Of a DNA stretch of 57,061 bases, positions 1 to 12,560 are shown one piece after another. Every line of letters starts with the position of its first letter. Position 1 is the stretch's first letter. Below the pieces are notes generated by a model, which was not told the origin of the DNA, did not search any database, and saw only the letters and a program-made list of their open reading frames with translations. The translations under genes were made by a program, and so were the position numbers. The stretch is from Bigelowiella natans CCMP2755 (taxonomy: Eukaryota; Cercozoa; Chlorarachniophyceae): positions 1 to 57,061 of the forward strand of contig ADNK01002694.1 of assembly GCA_000320545.1 (NCBI GenBank), read 5' to 3'.

Positions 1-134
1 AGATGTGCAGAGCTGGTGAGGAGGAGGACCGCAAAAATGACCAGAGATCCCTGTATAATCATCGCTGGGATCTGGCTTCGAAGCCCGAATGCGGTGAAGA
101 AGGCCAGCAGCGCGAAAGGATACGCCGTCTGGTC
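1..134 (-). CDS. Edge-truncated membrane protein exon
   Basis: On the minus strand a 3' splice site (CACAG, just above 134) opens a frame that stays open to the window edge and encodes two hydrophobic stretches, FALLAFFTAFGL and VIFAVLLLTSSA, separated by RSQIPAMIIQG. This looks like an internal exon of a multi-pass membrane protein whose 3' end lies outside the window. The other two frames give basic or stop-containing peptides. No family motif is recognisable. The 5' exons could include parts of the open region at 624-1237, but I could not join them with confidence. Confidence 0.4.
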
Positions 135-299
135 CTGTGATAAATTGGTGAGGTGGTGAGGGTTCAGTGTAGATATCGAGTCGGCCACTATTTGGGTGGG
201 GGGGGGATGTGGCAAAATTTCTCTTTTCTCATTGACTGCTCGCGCTCTTCATGCGTACGAATGACACATGTCGTCTTCATGGGCATGGGTTAGTCATTC

Positions 300-545
300 C
301 ACGCATTTCTTCTTCTTCTTCTTCTTCTTTTTCGTTGTTCCAACCTTATCTTCATCTCTAAGAAACCCCTGAGCCGAGACGACAGACGTCGCGACCGCTA
401 AGCAACCGCAGATCCTATGAAAATAGGAGAATAAACACATCTATCTATCACACATGAGCGAGGAGTACGGCTGCGCATGCACCAGTTTTCTTCCGTATCC
501 CCTCTCCTCCTCCTCCTCCTCCTCCTCCTCCTCCTCCTCCTCTTT
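300..545. repeat. CTT and TCC microsatellites
   Basis: A (CTT)n run near 308-329 and a long (TCC)n run near 503-543. They lie between the edge exon and the weak minus-strand ORF, probably inside an intron of the same gene, since microsatellites elsewhere in this window fall in introns. Confidence 0.8.
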
Positions 546-623
546 GTTGGAGTTATTACCCGATGAGAATCTCTGGAACACCGAACGGGGGAAGCTCCTG
601 AATAAGGGGTGAACCATTGAAAA

Positions 624-1237
624 TCAAGGATGAGCAGCTGCTATTCTCACATCGGACATCGTGTCGGCCACCTTGCATTTCCCTCTCACTTCGTCAACGA
701 ATGGCCGGCGATAAGTGTCTTTTTCGTCCTTTTCAGTTGAAAGGGCTTGGACGTCGTGATTCCTCCTCTCTGGCAAGGAGGCACTTGGAGGGGCCTGGGG
801 TGTCGCTGTGTCGGAGATTTTCTCCAGTGCTTTCTCATCTGTCGTCCTATGCTTACTTTCACGGGCTGCTATGTCCAACAGACCCCTACGCGGTTTCGGG
901 ATAACCTGATCGGTTTGTGCGAATATGTGATGAACATGGATAAAAAAAGCTCTAAGAAGAAAAATCATCGACAGCCAAACTGGAAGAAGGGACAGGTGCC
1001 CATCCCCCCCCCCCCCACACACAAACATACACAGACCGACAGAAACAAATACCACATTCGGGTCCCCCGCATCCATCTGGAGGCGCGGGTGCTCGGATGG
1101 TGCAAACGGATCAGCAGGTCTACTCGAATCTGTTTCCTTTTTGATTTCTTTCCCCGTTGTCGTTAAAAATGACGACAACTCGGATACAACACAACAAAAC
1201 GGATGGGATTTATCGTTAACGACAACAAAAGAAACAT
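624..1237 (-). CDS. Weak minus-strand gene candidate
   Basis: An open minus-strand frame covers 624-1178, and an ATG at 1237 starts a short hydrophobic peptide (MFLLLSLTINPIRFVVLY). Possible exons are DPFAPSEHPRLQMDAG, ending at a GT near 1060, and GLLDIAARE, followed by the strong donor GTAAGC. A poly-G run in the middle suggests an intron rather than coding sequence. No domain is recognisable. It could be the 5' part of the gene whose exon lies at 1-134. Treat it as a region with coding hints, not a solved gene. Confidence 0.22.
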
Positions 1238-1239
1238 TG

Positions 1240-2829
1240 AATCCCTAGAATCCTTACCGGTAATCCAGAGAAATGGCCTCATGATTCTTCTGGTGCGGGT
1301 TGATGCTCATGATCCAATTGTCAACAATTGATTGTCAATTGGCATGATCCTTTCAACGTTGTTTGGCTGAGGTCACAGATGAGTTGGCGTGACCTCTGGT
1401 CCTTTCAACCGCTTCTGTGGAACCGTTTCATTCATTCATTCAACTTCTCCAATCTTCTTTCTTTCATTCTTTCCGGCCCCTGCAACACCTTTGCTGGGCA
1501 AATCGTCGCACGGCAGCAAATCAGACACCAACACCCTCGCCAAAGAATCGAAACTGAGCTGTGAATTTGGTCAGCCAAAAAGTTGTGAGATCCCAACATC
1601 ATTTCTTGTTCTTTGCAGGCCAACAAGCAGGCAAAGTTGAAAAGCACTTCTGTGTGCAACAAGAAATGCTGGAATGCGTGATGGATTGTCAATTTTGGCA
1701 AATCATCAGGTGCTTTGAACAATTCAAAATTGGTGAAACAGACGAAGTGGGGGCTTCGTCAGAGAACAGGAGAAGTGCGAGACTTGTTCTTTCCTTCCGT
1801 GCATGAGACATGCCAGCATGCTGGCATGGCGATCTAGCGATGCTAGCGATGGTCACTGGGTCACATTGAGATGATGCATCGACCGTTCTGGCGTTCTAGC
1901 GTTGTTGACTGCTAGATGCTAGACCACACATTGCATGTGTGTCATGTTGCTGTGTCCATTCTAGCATTGTACCAGTTGGCGTTCAACAAAGCTCAGATGA
2001 AAACTGTGAAAAGAAGTCGATGATGTGGTGTGCCTGCTAGCTAGCTAGCCATTCAACAACGTTGACAGTCTGGCATCATGTGTCTAGAGTGTTGCACGCG
2101 CTTGTGGGAAGTCATTTGTGCGTGCCTGCCAGCCCAGCAGGCTAGCTAGCTAGCTAGGTAGGCAGCACTAGAGCAGGCTGGACAGTGGAGCATGCAGCCT
2201 AGTAGACCGATCTAGCGATCTGACTGATCTCATCGAGCTACATCTTGTCTAGCTTGTGCATGCAGAGAACTCTGAACTAGTAGATCTAGAGATGATGGAA
2301 GAAGATCTCGCTATAAGCCCACGCTAGCACGCGCAACATGACGGCAAAGCTGGGATGACGACGATGGTGGTGCGAGGCCAAGTAGCAAACTAGCAAAGGC
2401 AGCGACTCTGACCGATGAATTTTCATGATTGAGAGTCATCCACACAGTATTTCTAGATTTGAGCGCAGGCAGCTAGCGTGACACATGCAATGATGGTTCG
2501 CATTTGCACCTTTGTGTTATCCTTGGGAGTTGCTATTGAATAATAATACATCGTAATCACAGTCGTATCTCGTGTGACCGTTTGCCCCGCAATGGTCCTT
2601 CCCCATGGCGGAGGCTAGATTCTCTGCATACCCAGTTTCTTCTTTCCTACAGCAGGTGATTTCTATTGTTTCGAGAAACTAATGCCGTCAATGCAGTCAA
2701 GTCCGCACTAGGAGCAGTATAATATGCACTGATTAATATTGAGGTAATTAAGTCCTCGGCGAACAAACACACAATCACCGGTGCAATTCGACCGTGACAC
2801 CTCCGGAATAACTTTCCAGCTACTCGCTA
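1240..2829. other. Intergenic, CTAG/GCATGC-rich spacer
   Basis: No supported gene. From about 1800 to 2500 the sequence is dense in CTAG, GCTAGC, TGCATG and similar palindromic tetramers and hexamers, with runs such as GCTAGCTAGCTAG at 2037-2049 and 2141-2157, and it lacks microsatellites. The same texture recurs in the other intergenic spacers of the window. Confidence 0.6.
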
Positions 2830-3955
2830 CTATAAGCATACAAATCTTGTCTGCTCTGTCTTACAGAGGACTATGCTTCCCCCCTCCTCCGTACGCAGTA
2901 TCCTCATGTTCATATCTAAATAGGTGGTTCGAACTGGGGGAGACGGGAGGGAGTCCTTCCCTTTCCGCATGTCGATGGCTTTTTGTTGCACTGTTTGTAT
3001 GTACACATGAGCGACGGCAGCGTACATAGCGTTGACAGCGTCCTCTTGCTCTCCGACGACCTTAGTATAGTGAGGAAGGGTTTAGAAGAGGAGAGTGGGA
3101 GAGAGGAGATGTGGATGAATTCACCTTGTTGACGAGCATGTATTCCTCGTAGTCGTCCAGACTTGAATCCTCAATGTATGAACGTGGGATGTTGGCATTT
3201 TTCTGCCGCATCACGAGGGCCCCCCGCGTGAGTGTCCATCCTACGAAACCACCAAATTGCACAAACACACGCAGTATGAAAGAACTACCACCGAAAACAC
3301 AACAAAGTGGTCGCCAGATTGCATGGTGTAGGTGTGAAAAGCTTGTTATTTTCCCTGAATATCACCTTCATATCCTAGCCTCGTAAGATGTGGGATGGAC
3401 GTGTAGATCACCTTTGACAATGTATGTAGTGAGCAGGAAATAAAAGGCTACGCGCCACCACAACTTCAAGGGTCGGCGGCAAACAAAACAAGGCACTGGA
3501 CAACATCATCGAAGCATGTTGCAACGAGCAGGAGCGATAGCGAAGCGAGCAGAGCATCACCTCCCAAGTTCCTTGTAGGAGCTCAGATTTTGACGGCTCT
3601 GCAATGGGGTTTGTTGCCTCGAGCTCTCTGACAAGCACTTCCAGCGTCTCGTCGGTTACTAGAGTCTCGCCCCTCATTCTCATCACGAGGGACTCCAGAA
3701 GCCGCGACTTTTCCGGTGGAGCGTGTGTGACCACCTCCTGAACCTGAGGGGGGGGGGAGGGGATCGATCAAATGAGATTGAAGCACCACAAACTATCGTT
3801 TTTTGCTTATATCTATCTCTTCACTGCCATTGAGGAAAAGCTACATCTCCGCATGTTTTTCAAGGTAAAAACACTGCATGCCAATGGGCTGTTGGTTTCG
3901 CAAGTATGTTGTTACGCCTTCTTTCCCACGCAACGACTAATAAAACCATACCACC

Positions 3956-3986
<31 letters not shown>

Positions 3987-4708
3987 TATTGCTCGTTACC
4001 GCTGAGGGGCGTTGATTTTGCTGCTGTTGCTGGTTCGCAGCGGAAGTGGCAGCAGCAAGCATTGGATCTGTTTCACCGGTAGGCAGCGATTCCGCAGGGG
4101 CGGGGGTGGCGGCGGATGCGACGGGGGCTGTTTTTGTGAGCTCCATTATCTTTGCCGTATTAGGGTCAACTGGAGGTTCCTCCTCCTGCTGTTGCTGCTG
4201 CTGCTGCTGCACAGGAGGGGGGGGAGGGGTCAACTGCTGAACAGCTGCTGCTGCCGCTGCTGCCACTGCTTGTGCCGCACCACCACGCATCAGAGCATCC
4301 ATTGCTGTTTTCTCTGCTGAATTCTGATTCAGTGGTGGGGGCGTCGCGCTCTCCGTCGTTGCCGCTGTCGGGTGTACTGGAGCGGGAGGTGGGGGAGGGG
4401 GGTAGGGCGAAGACGATACGGGTAATGGAGTCGTGGGGGCCTCAGCAGCGGAGCCAGCAGGTTTGTTTGCGCTGGCAGAAGCGTCGGTGATCGCTCCATC
4501 TGTGACAGTAGCAGTGGAGATGGAGGCCGATGGGGATGGCGATTTTGACTTCTCCGCCTCCGCTTTCGCCTTATTTGTCGCCGGCGATGTGGGGATTTCC
4601 GGAGGTTGGAAGCGATTATCATTTTTCGTAGTAGCTTCCGTTTCGAGCTTCTTGCGGAACTCGTTGAAGCTTTTACGTCGGAAACGATCCTTTTGTTTTC
4701 GCATCCTT

Positions 4709-4798
<90 letters not shown>

Positions 4799-7587
4799 TT
4801 TATAAATATGATGATTAACAATTTTTGAAACGCAATTCCTGGTGTCACATTTCACTGCGACGCGCAGTGCATATACATATTTCCAACACCTTTCAGCGTC
4901 AGCCTCGAGATCGCGTTCGAAGACAAAGAGGTAGTCATCGCTTCCGCTGAATATAGATTTTGACAAACGTTTGGAAGGGGTTATTTGAAATAAAAGGCGA
5001 TGATATCTGAAGCCATTGTTTAAACACGAGTCCATGCGCAGTAAGTTGTTTTCGGTTATTGTTTTAGGGGTGAGAAACCGACCGAACAACGAGCATTTTT
5101 TCGTCAAGGTAGACTGGTTTAATGATCTGAAATGCCCTGCGCATCTGCGATCCGAAGTCACTTTCCTCTCCCTCGAAGAAACCGTCTAGTTGCAGGGTAT
5201 AATAAGGGAGCAACACATATGCACATACGAACAGAGAAAAATTGAGAAAAGAGGAGAGAACAGATAAAACATTATCAAACCATTCTCTTACTCAAAATAG
5301 TAGAGGATTTCGACCGATGGAGAACAAATATCCCACGTCGTCCCCTGCCCCCCCTCATACAGCACTAGGAGCATACTCACCAAATTCTACGATTTTCCCC
5401 ATCCCTCTTAACCAAAACCTCCGACCCCCCCCCCCCCATCCCTCTTCTCGTTTACCAGGGGATGTTTCCAATTCCCGATTCAAACTTGGCTGCTTAGGCG
5501 TAAAACTGAGCGTCTTCGCCACATCGTAGCTGTTATCGTTATTATTCATGATGCCCCGCCTCGCGCCATTTACGCCGTTGCGAACTCGCCTTCGGGTGCC
5601 TGGTACAGGGCTGATATAGTCTCTCCTGTCGTTTTTCTTCCTTAAATTGGAAGTTCTAGCGATAGCGTCCATTCCATTAGTGTTGATTGCAGTGGTGCTG
5701 CTTTCGCGACGATCTATCGGCACCCAGCCTGCAAAGCCATTCAAGCTTGCCTTGTCGCTATTGCCGCTTTCAGTCTGTCCTTGCTGCCACCTTGTCTTTT
5801 CCTCCTCCTCGGAGAAAATCACTGTTCATTGGCGTCGCAGTCAGCGATGGTTTTGGCTCAAATGAGAAAAGGCCCTTCTAACAAGATGCTTCGTATACCG
5901 TGACTATCATGTGCGAAGATGCAAGTATTTTGAACATCGCATTTCTTACCATCACAAAAATTTAATCTGTACGTATTCACTTCCTCGCAATGATACCTTT
6001 GAATCGGTTCTCCATTTCTCTCAAAGATGCCTTCTGCGTGATAACAGCACGGACAGGGCCAGCCGAAAGGCCAAGAGAGAACGAAATTTCCCTGAAATAA
6101 ATTAATAAATAAATGTGTTTATCCCCTCCCTCTGTTCTACTTTTATGGTATGCGCGCGCGCGTGTCGTTATTTCTCAACGTGATGCACGATTGAAGTAAA
6201 TTAATTGAGGCTTACCCCTTTTCCGTATCGATGATATGCAAATACTCAGCCTAATCATTTATGCATATTAGTTGCCAATACCATTTTCGTTGGAAAAAGT
6301 GAATGAAATAGTAAAAAGTTCGTTAGGGAAAGTACTACATCGTTAAGGTATTGTAATGTCGGGTTGTTGGTGAATTCCAGTTTCCACGTGCCGGACATTT
6401 CTCTGACCCGTACGCAATAAATTAGTATTTTGACCGAAAGGATTATTCTGGAAAATGCTATCGAGTCAGGAGAGGTACTGTGATGATGCGCAATATAGAC
6501 ACACTGTACTACTCACCCTTCCTTCAAGTCAGTATCCCCCATCGCTTCTATTAACCCAGAGACTTCTTTCTCCAACGCCTGAAAGTTTGGCATCATCGAT
6601 ATCAGTAGACATTTCGTAAGAGGTGATTATCCAGCGCTTCGGGGGGGGAGGCAAAGTAGAAATGAGAAAGGGCGTGCTTCTATCTTTTTTAATGTAGTCT
6701 TTCTACCACAGAAGCTGCGAGTTTGGTTTTCAGCTGCGACTTCAGTGACCACCCCTCCTTCTTATCCTTTGGGTCTTGTTGATCACCCTTGATGTTCTTG
6801 TTCATATCCTCGTCCCCTTGAAAGAAAAACACATGACAGCAATGAACTCGCGAATTCAGGTAAACCAGTTATGTTCTCAATCTTAATTACATATTTGAGC
6901 TTCTGTCGCGTGAACTTGCACAGTCTTGGTCAATTTAGCCGATGGTTTCACTTCGCTAGCAGTAATCTCAGGCTCCTCCGGAGATCTATCTTTGATGGAA
7001 TGGCGCTCGCTTGATGAAGGCTTGAAAAAAGGCGACCTTTGATGGAATATCATTTAGCAATCGATTTATCAAAAGGAGTTAGTCGTGCGGCTCACATCCT
7101 TTTGCAAAAAAATTTTCTACTCTCGACTAATTTGATCGATAATTTTTTTGGCGCAATGGTCGACCATGAATTTCTATCGTTAGGATGAGTGAAATATCAT
7201 GCTCTACCATCCATGCGTTGACAAAGCGCCTACGACGGCACGGCCCTAACGATAATGTAAGAGTAATAATCCCAAATATGTCATACGAGCGAGCGGATTT
7301 ATCAGATGCCAACAAAATTCATCACAGATAGCATCAATTAGGAAAATAATAACGATCACCGTTCTGAGCCTAGGCAGCCCCTTCCTCCCTCCTTTCAACG
7401 TGAAAGACGTGGATCCTGATGGGGTCGAAGTATGTTGAAGAGCTAACTTCGGATATCCCTGGGCGGAAATAAATGCATCATCGAAGGAATATCGCTTAGC
7501 AGCGCCTTCCTCTGGAACAAATCGGATCAGCACCATCAAGCTGACGACACAGAGCCCAAAAGCGTAGAATACAATCTTTGGTCGCAT
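2830..7587 (-). CDS. Fibrillin/PAP-domain protein with plastid-type bipartite leader
   Basis: Phase-consistent exons (minus): 7360-7587, 6891-7020, 6707-6816, 6517-6578, 5997-6091, 5456-5821, 4890-5136, 4000-4705, 3561-3743, 3412-3463, 3125-3240, 2830-3060; about 841 aa. The start is ATG 7587: a hydrophobic segment (VFYAFGLCVVSLMVLI) is followed by a basic, Ser/Thr-rich stretch, as in a signal peptide plus transit peptide. The C-terminal third carries plastid-lipid-associated (PAP/fibrillin) signatures: LVRELEATNPIAEPSKSELL then QGTWE, and near the end TTYLDMNMRILRTEEGG. Fibrillins are lipid-binding lipocalin-like proteins of plastoglobules and thylakoids; plastid location is inferred. Exon 4000-4705 is an unusual Pro/Ala/Gln-rich insert with a Q8 run and a poly-Ala tract. 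Exons 3412-3463 and 3125-3240 are the least certain; an alternative 36-nt exon at 3412-3447 breaks phase. Confidence 0.6.
4708..4796. repeat. (CA)n followed by (GA)n in a fibrillin-gene intron
   Basis: Adjacent (CA)n (about 4710-4744) and (GA)n (about 4750-4795) blocks. On the coding (minus) strand they read (CT)n(GT)n and end a few bases before the 3' splice site at 4706, so they double as the polypyrimidine tract of the intron between exons 4890-5136 and 4000-4705. Confidence 0.85.
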
Positions 7588-8697
7588 TTTCGATTCTTTT
7601 TGAGATCGCCGGCCAAAATTTAGATGTGTCCTATTCCTATTTTACCACACAGGGGGGGAATGGCTAAGTTCATCCTACTTTATTCCTCTAGCGTTTTGTT
7701 TTGTCATTGCTTCTAAAAAAGGAAGGCCACTTCTAGGAAGCGTACATGTACACTTCACAATCAAGAAATTCTATCCAACACATCCAACCGAACAAGCTTG
7801 GAACAAATTAATGTGGCGGGAAGATTTCCAGGAATAATATCGCTACCTATTCCCAGCCAGTGAGGGGTAGGGGATGGCCATTGGGCACACAGGACAATAT
7901 GTTAAGGAGCAGTAAGTTACAAGATGTATCATCTTATATCATCAACCGTCTCTACCCTCAGTGACCTGATCACATAGGAATTTTTACAATTTTTCTTTCT
8001 CGGAAGCAAATTTATGCAATAACTGCATGTTGTCGTTCTAATAATTCTTCGGGATCATCGAGCTTGATTTCACTATCAAGGGTTGAACGAAGGCACGAAA
8101 GTGCTTCCCTCGAAAAATTTGACAGCCGAAATATAGATTCTTTTCAGTCCGGACTTCAGCAAAATTATGAGATGAATTTGTACAACCATGTAGAAAATGA
8201 ATTGCGACATATCTGAGATGAATCAATTCATTACAAAATTAGAAAAAACATTCAAACCTTCCTAATAATAATCTGACAAAAGAAGTTGCTTACAAACTGA
8301 GAACAGTTTTCTCATCCCATTTAGAAGCAAAATCTAAACTCTTTTTTACGAGCGAGACTTGTGTATGTTGCTTCCGTTTACAATATTTTAGGTCATTACT
8401 TTAAGCGAAAAATATTAAATCTATCTTCTTCATTCTTAAAATTTCTGTACATTTCCTGGTGATTTTCCAGAAGACTATCCACAACCGTAACGACGAGCGC
8501 TCCAAAACGGACGACGGGTGCCACGAGCACGTCGCTGGTAGTCGCTGGTAGGGTTTGCTCCTAAAATCGATGTACTTACGACAAAGATTTGACTTGTCTC
8601 GACATTGGAATGAAGGAGTTTGGAATCCTGTAAAAAATAATGCCAAAAACTTTTAAAAGTAGCTCTACGACTTGAGAAGTTCAAGTTTTAGGGTAAA
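7588..8697. other. AT-rich divergent intergenic region
   Basis: This region lies between the minus-strand fibrillin start (7587) and the plus-strand membrane-protein start (8698). It is AT-rich, with short unsupported ORFs on both strands and no recognisable domain. It probably holds the promoters of both genes. A direct repeat GTCGCTGGTA GTCGCTGGTA occurs near 8530-8550. Confidence 0.5.
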
Positions 8698-10470
8698 ATG
8701 GAATCGGCCCGGTCCCTCGTCTGCCTCCTCTTCGTGTGTACGCTGGCTTCGATTTCGCCCGTGGCTCGACCTGGTCTAGAGCCATTTTTCTCCGATAATT
8801 TCCCTTTTATGCATGAGTTGAGGCTATGGCCGCGAACCATTTTGGATTTTCCTTAAAAGGGGGGGGAGAAATCCCCGGTTCCTCGGAATCCCCCCGCGTT
8901 GCATTCTCGATTCAAACATGTTTTCAAAGGAAGTGACAACTGGGACGCCAAATACTCTCATTCTTAGGGTTATGGTGATGTTTGGATGTGCTGCAGATGA
9001 TTTCTTTTTGGAGTTGACAAGCTATGTGGTTGTAGGTGGAAGGCACAATGGGGCTTCGAACCATCCATCCATGAGAAAAATACCGAGTGGAGCTCATGGC
9101 CCTCAAATACATCATGTTGCCATTATTATTATCTATTCCGATGTGACTTCTGTATGACTTAACCATAATATTGCATCCAGGCAAAAAAGCTGGCAATGCT
9201 TCGGGGTGGGGCGACAACAAAAGCAGGACCAACGCATGGTTGCTACTCTCAACCAGTATTAGAATGAAAATAATAACTATTCCCCCCATATCAGAACTAA
9301 TGTCTATTCTGCGTGCTGCGACTCCCGCAACTTGTTTCCTCGCACTGTCGTGGGCATCGTTGATCAATCCCAAATTTCTGTTGGAGCTTACGGATGGTGT
9401 GGTACCGAAGCTTCTAATGTTCGAGGCTGCAAACTCTCGTAAGAGCGTGGGAAAGGGCGTGGTTGCCGCAGCAGGATTGACGCTTGCCTCTGCTCTACCG
9501 GAATCGCGATCCAAAGTATTTGAACTCGGTAACTTGCTCTGTGTGAATGTGTGCTCGCGGCAGGGGGGTTCATAATTAGCAATGTGTTAAAAAATATGTG
9601 AGAAATGTGTAGCATATGTAAAGACACATATGCCGGCACGGGCCAAAAAAACGAGGATGAGATGCGTAGATGCGTAGATGCATATTTCGTCGATTCCAAA
9701 CGCTACTCCTTTCCGCATGCAATATCCGCTGCTACAGCAGTAAAATTCTGTACAAATCACACACACCTAGGCGAGATTTTCTCGGATATTTCTCGGGAAG
9801 ACTCTGCTGAGATCATCGAGCCGCTGCTCCTGAAAGCCGCGAGGATTCTAGGACGGGAGTCCATCGGCCTCGCTGAATTCATGCAGATAAAAGAAAATCT
9901 GGCGAAAGAACCGGACGGAATGAAGCTAGTTTCTTCGTCGCCATCATCGCTGCTGTTACGTCGTGCGCGGGGTGCGTTTAGCATCGTGAACGCCATGTGG
10001 ATGCTATCTATCATCGGCATAGCAACATCGCTGGGGCCGTCCGTGTACTGGATGCTGATACCGTTGCGCAAGATGCTGCTTGCAGCGCTGCGGGGCTTTC
10101 AGGAGGCTCTAGAGTATTTGATAAACAAGGTGATGTAGGTATAAGGGCGGGATGGGCGTCGAGCTCCTGCGAAACAAATACTCGCAGAAGCAGTATTTTC
10201 ACTAGCAATAGGGATACCAACCATATTTCTTGGGGGGGGGGGGGGGGTCTACTATCACAGGCAACATAAATCGTTTCTCGACTGTTCGTGAAATATGTCT
10301 TAAATTCAAGCACAAAGATGAGAGAGAGAGGGTGCGGGGGGGGCGGAGCGAAAGCCAACCATGAACAAGGGGGGACATCATATCTCCCATACTCCATTAC
10401 ATTATTTGCAGCAACATCTATATAAATGCCGTATTATTCCTCTCTTTGCCTCATCAGTTTTACAGATTCT

Positions 10471-10514
<44 letters not shown>

Positions 10515-11516
10515 CCTCCTCCTCCCTCCCTTTCCTGCCGTTTTCTTCCGTGCTGACGGCACCATTCTTGTGCCTTTGTACGTACCCCACAGGTGCTCGT
10601 TCCCATGCACAAATTTGGCGTGTTCGAGGTCCTCTCCTGGGCTGCCGCGTCGTTCTTTTTGGTCGAGGCAAACCGTTTCAGGGAAAAGGAGAATCAGTCC
10701 CCTGTCGCGGGGTTTATCGCCTTGACGGGGCTCGCCGTGGCGCTGCCATCCCTTGCGTATTCAACGAGCCTGCACTTGAAGGCGGGAAAAGGGTTGTTGA
10801 AAACTGGGACGGACAGGATGTTGCAGCTGCTGCGCAAGCTCTGGTTCTTAGGGACTACGATTCCTCTAGCGATGTCGACGCAAAACAGCCTGCTCGGAAC
10901 GGGGGCGGTGCTTGCAGCGTTCAACATGATCGGCTTCAATGCATGGGCGGGGGACTGTTGCTACGCGCTCGGATTCGAAAGCAAAAGCGGGCTGGTGAGA
11001 TCCAACATAGCCGCTCATCTCGTCCTCGGGGCCATGATCGCCGCCAAGTGGCTTGGATCAGAGAGGGTGGTGGCAATGCTCGAGCCTTTCCGGGGGGGGG
11101 TGAGCATCTTTGGGACTCTCACTTTGTTCATTTCCCAGCTCATCACGTCTTCCACGGAGTACGTTGAGTGGGAGGGGGAGAAGGCAGCCTCAAGAAGCAA
11201 TGGCGGTGGGAGCAACGTGGCGGTCCGCTACGTCGCACGTCAAATAGCAATGCTCGCTAGTCTGGCCGCAGGGGTGTTCTTTTCTTCCAGGCTTGATCTT
11301 GAGGCTCTTGGAAACACTACCCGCACATTTGGAGTGATATATTTATGGACGAAATTCTCCGAGTTCTGCCGCGCCACTAGCATTCCAGTTGCAATAAACA
11401 TGCTGCTAACGAGCGTAGGGCTGTGGAAGGCATCGCACTGGTTCCATCGGAAGGCAGCGCAGGATCCAGGATTCGTGAAGAAATGGTTCGCGGATGGGTT
11501 TACAAAAAGTGCATAG
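8698..11516 (+). CDS. Multi-pass membrane protein with signal peptide, unknown family
   Basis: Model: exons 8698-8773, 9181-9528, 9624-10129, 10593-11516; phases agree and give about 617 aa. Exon 1 encodes a signal peptide (MESARSLVCLLFVCTLASIS). The second exon has a hydrophobic helix around ATCFLALSWASLI. The third has MWMLSIIGIATSLGPSVYWM. The last has at least five hydrophobic segments, including FEVLSWAAASFFLV, AGFIALTGLAVALPSLAY and INMLLTSVGLWK. The motif LSWA(S/A) followed by a G-rich helix occurs in both halves, hinting at an internal duplication. No family is recognised. The last exon, a 924-nt open frame ending at TAG 11516, is the most secure. The donor after exon 1 (GTCTAG) is weak, so exon 1 could instead be a separate 52-aa secreted peptide (8698-8856). 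Confidence 0.5.
10230..10512. repeat. Poly-G and (CT)n in an intron
   Basis: A poly-G run at about 10231-10246 and a (CT)n block at about 10463-10509 lie in the intron between 10129 and 10593. The CT block precedes the acceptor CCCACAG. Confidence 0.85.
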
Positions 11517-12436
11517 CATCAAAGCAGTCAGCAGTCAACGAACGATGTGTAGACTCATTGATGTCCAATTCTGCGCGCGCTGCGCGTCATCGTGTGCAAT
11601 CTAAAAATGCAAGGACTCCGTGCGTGCAGGCTTGTGAAATGTCAGCTGCAGTTGTCAACGAGCCACCTAGCTAGCTAGTGACAAAGCTAGAAAGATTTTG
11701 CGCAGCAGTGAACTGCCAAGGTGCATGAAAAACTCTGCATGTGTTGCACGTTCAAAGGAAGCTGGGTTCTGTCAATGTGGATCGCATGATGAAAATTCCA
11801 ACAATGAAATCCTTCTCGTTTGTTGTGAAACAAACGACGTGTCATGGCAACCGCACAAAATTGCATCGTTGGAAATTGGACAATGGACAATGAACAAAGC
11901 ATTGATGCAAATCAACATGCGCAAGAACCACATGGGAGACTAGCGAACACATGACAGACACAGCAACATGATGTTGCACGTCCATCATGCACATGCTGGC
12001 ATGCAGCAGCGCCTCAAGCGTGGGAGAGAAATGCATTTTGAGCACACAGGTTGAAGGGGGTGAACAATGAAACAATGAACAATGATGAAAAACTACGTTT
12101 CCAAAGTGTAGCAAGACACTTGCAATGCACGAAATGCAGTGCCTCGAACTAGGTTCAGTGAGGACTGACTAGCAAATTGGCAGGGATCGTGCAAGTTGGC
12201 ACGAACTGAGCATTGAGAAACAACACAACTAGCAGCAATGTGGCGACGAGGCAAAGCATCCACTCTGAGCAAGAACTTCCTGATAGCTGTGTCCACACGA
12301 AGGTCAACGATCGGATCATCCGAGGGGGCACACACCAAGCAAAACTTCGGTTTTTGCACATTGTTTTGGCAGAGTCAGGAGCATCAAAGAATGAAGAGCA
12401 AGCAGGAGAAGCGGGGCCCAGAGCTGCTCTAAAAAA
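11517..12436. other. Intergenic spacer without microsatellites
   Basis: This is a palindrome-rich spacer (GCTAGCTAG near 11668, repeated ATGCAC and CATGC words). Short ORFs on both strands show no domain, signal or codon-bias cue. No gene is supported. Confidence 0.5.
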
Positions 12437-12560
12437 GGTGTGCATTCTCGATTTGTGCGTTTCATACTTAAACTTGCGCAGGGGCCATGCTAATCTTCTC
12501 TGCATCAATTGCTCTGCATCGTTCCAATTTTTGCGGATGACCCTCTCCGAGGAGAGGGTC
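12437..12560 (-). ncRNA. U6 spliceosomal snRNA-like gene or pseudogene
   Basis: The minus strand reads AAAATTGGAACGATGCAGAG, then AAGATTAGCATGGCCCCTGC followed by GCAAG, the most conserved block of U6. It continues to ACGCACAAATCGAGAATG, as in plant-type U6 3' regions, and ends at a T6 run (A431-436 on the plus strand), a Pol III terminator. A perfect 10-bp hairpin at 12539-12560 (GACCCTCTCC/GGAGAGGGTC) takes the place of the U6 5' stem-loop. Two departures stand out. A 14-nt near-tandem duplication (CAATTGATGCAGAG) sits inside the ACAGAGA region, which itself reads GCAGAGA. A short insertion (TTTAAGT) replaces the GG that should pair with CCCC in the internal stem-loop. Family identity is secure. 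Functionality is doubtful because both changes hit the catalytic core. Confidence 0.7.

Noticed and set aside
3937-4848. A 303-codon minus-strand ORF running from a poly-Val tract through Gln-rich sequence into (GT)n(CT)n
   Set aside because: Only 4000-4705 is coding (fibrillin-gene exon). The ends are translations of intronic microsatellites.
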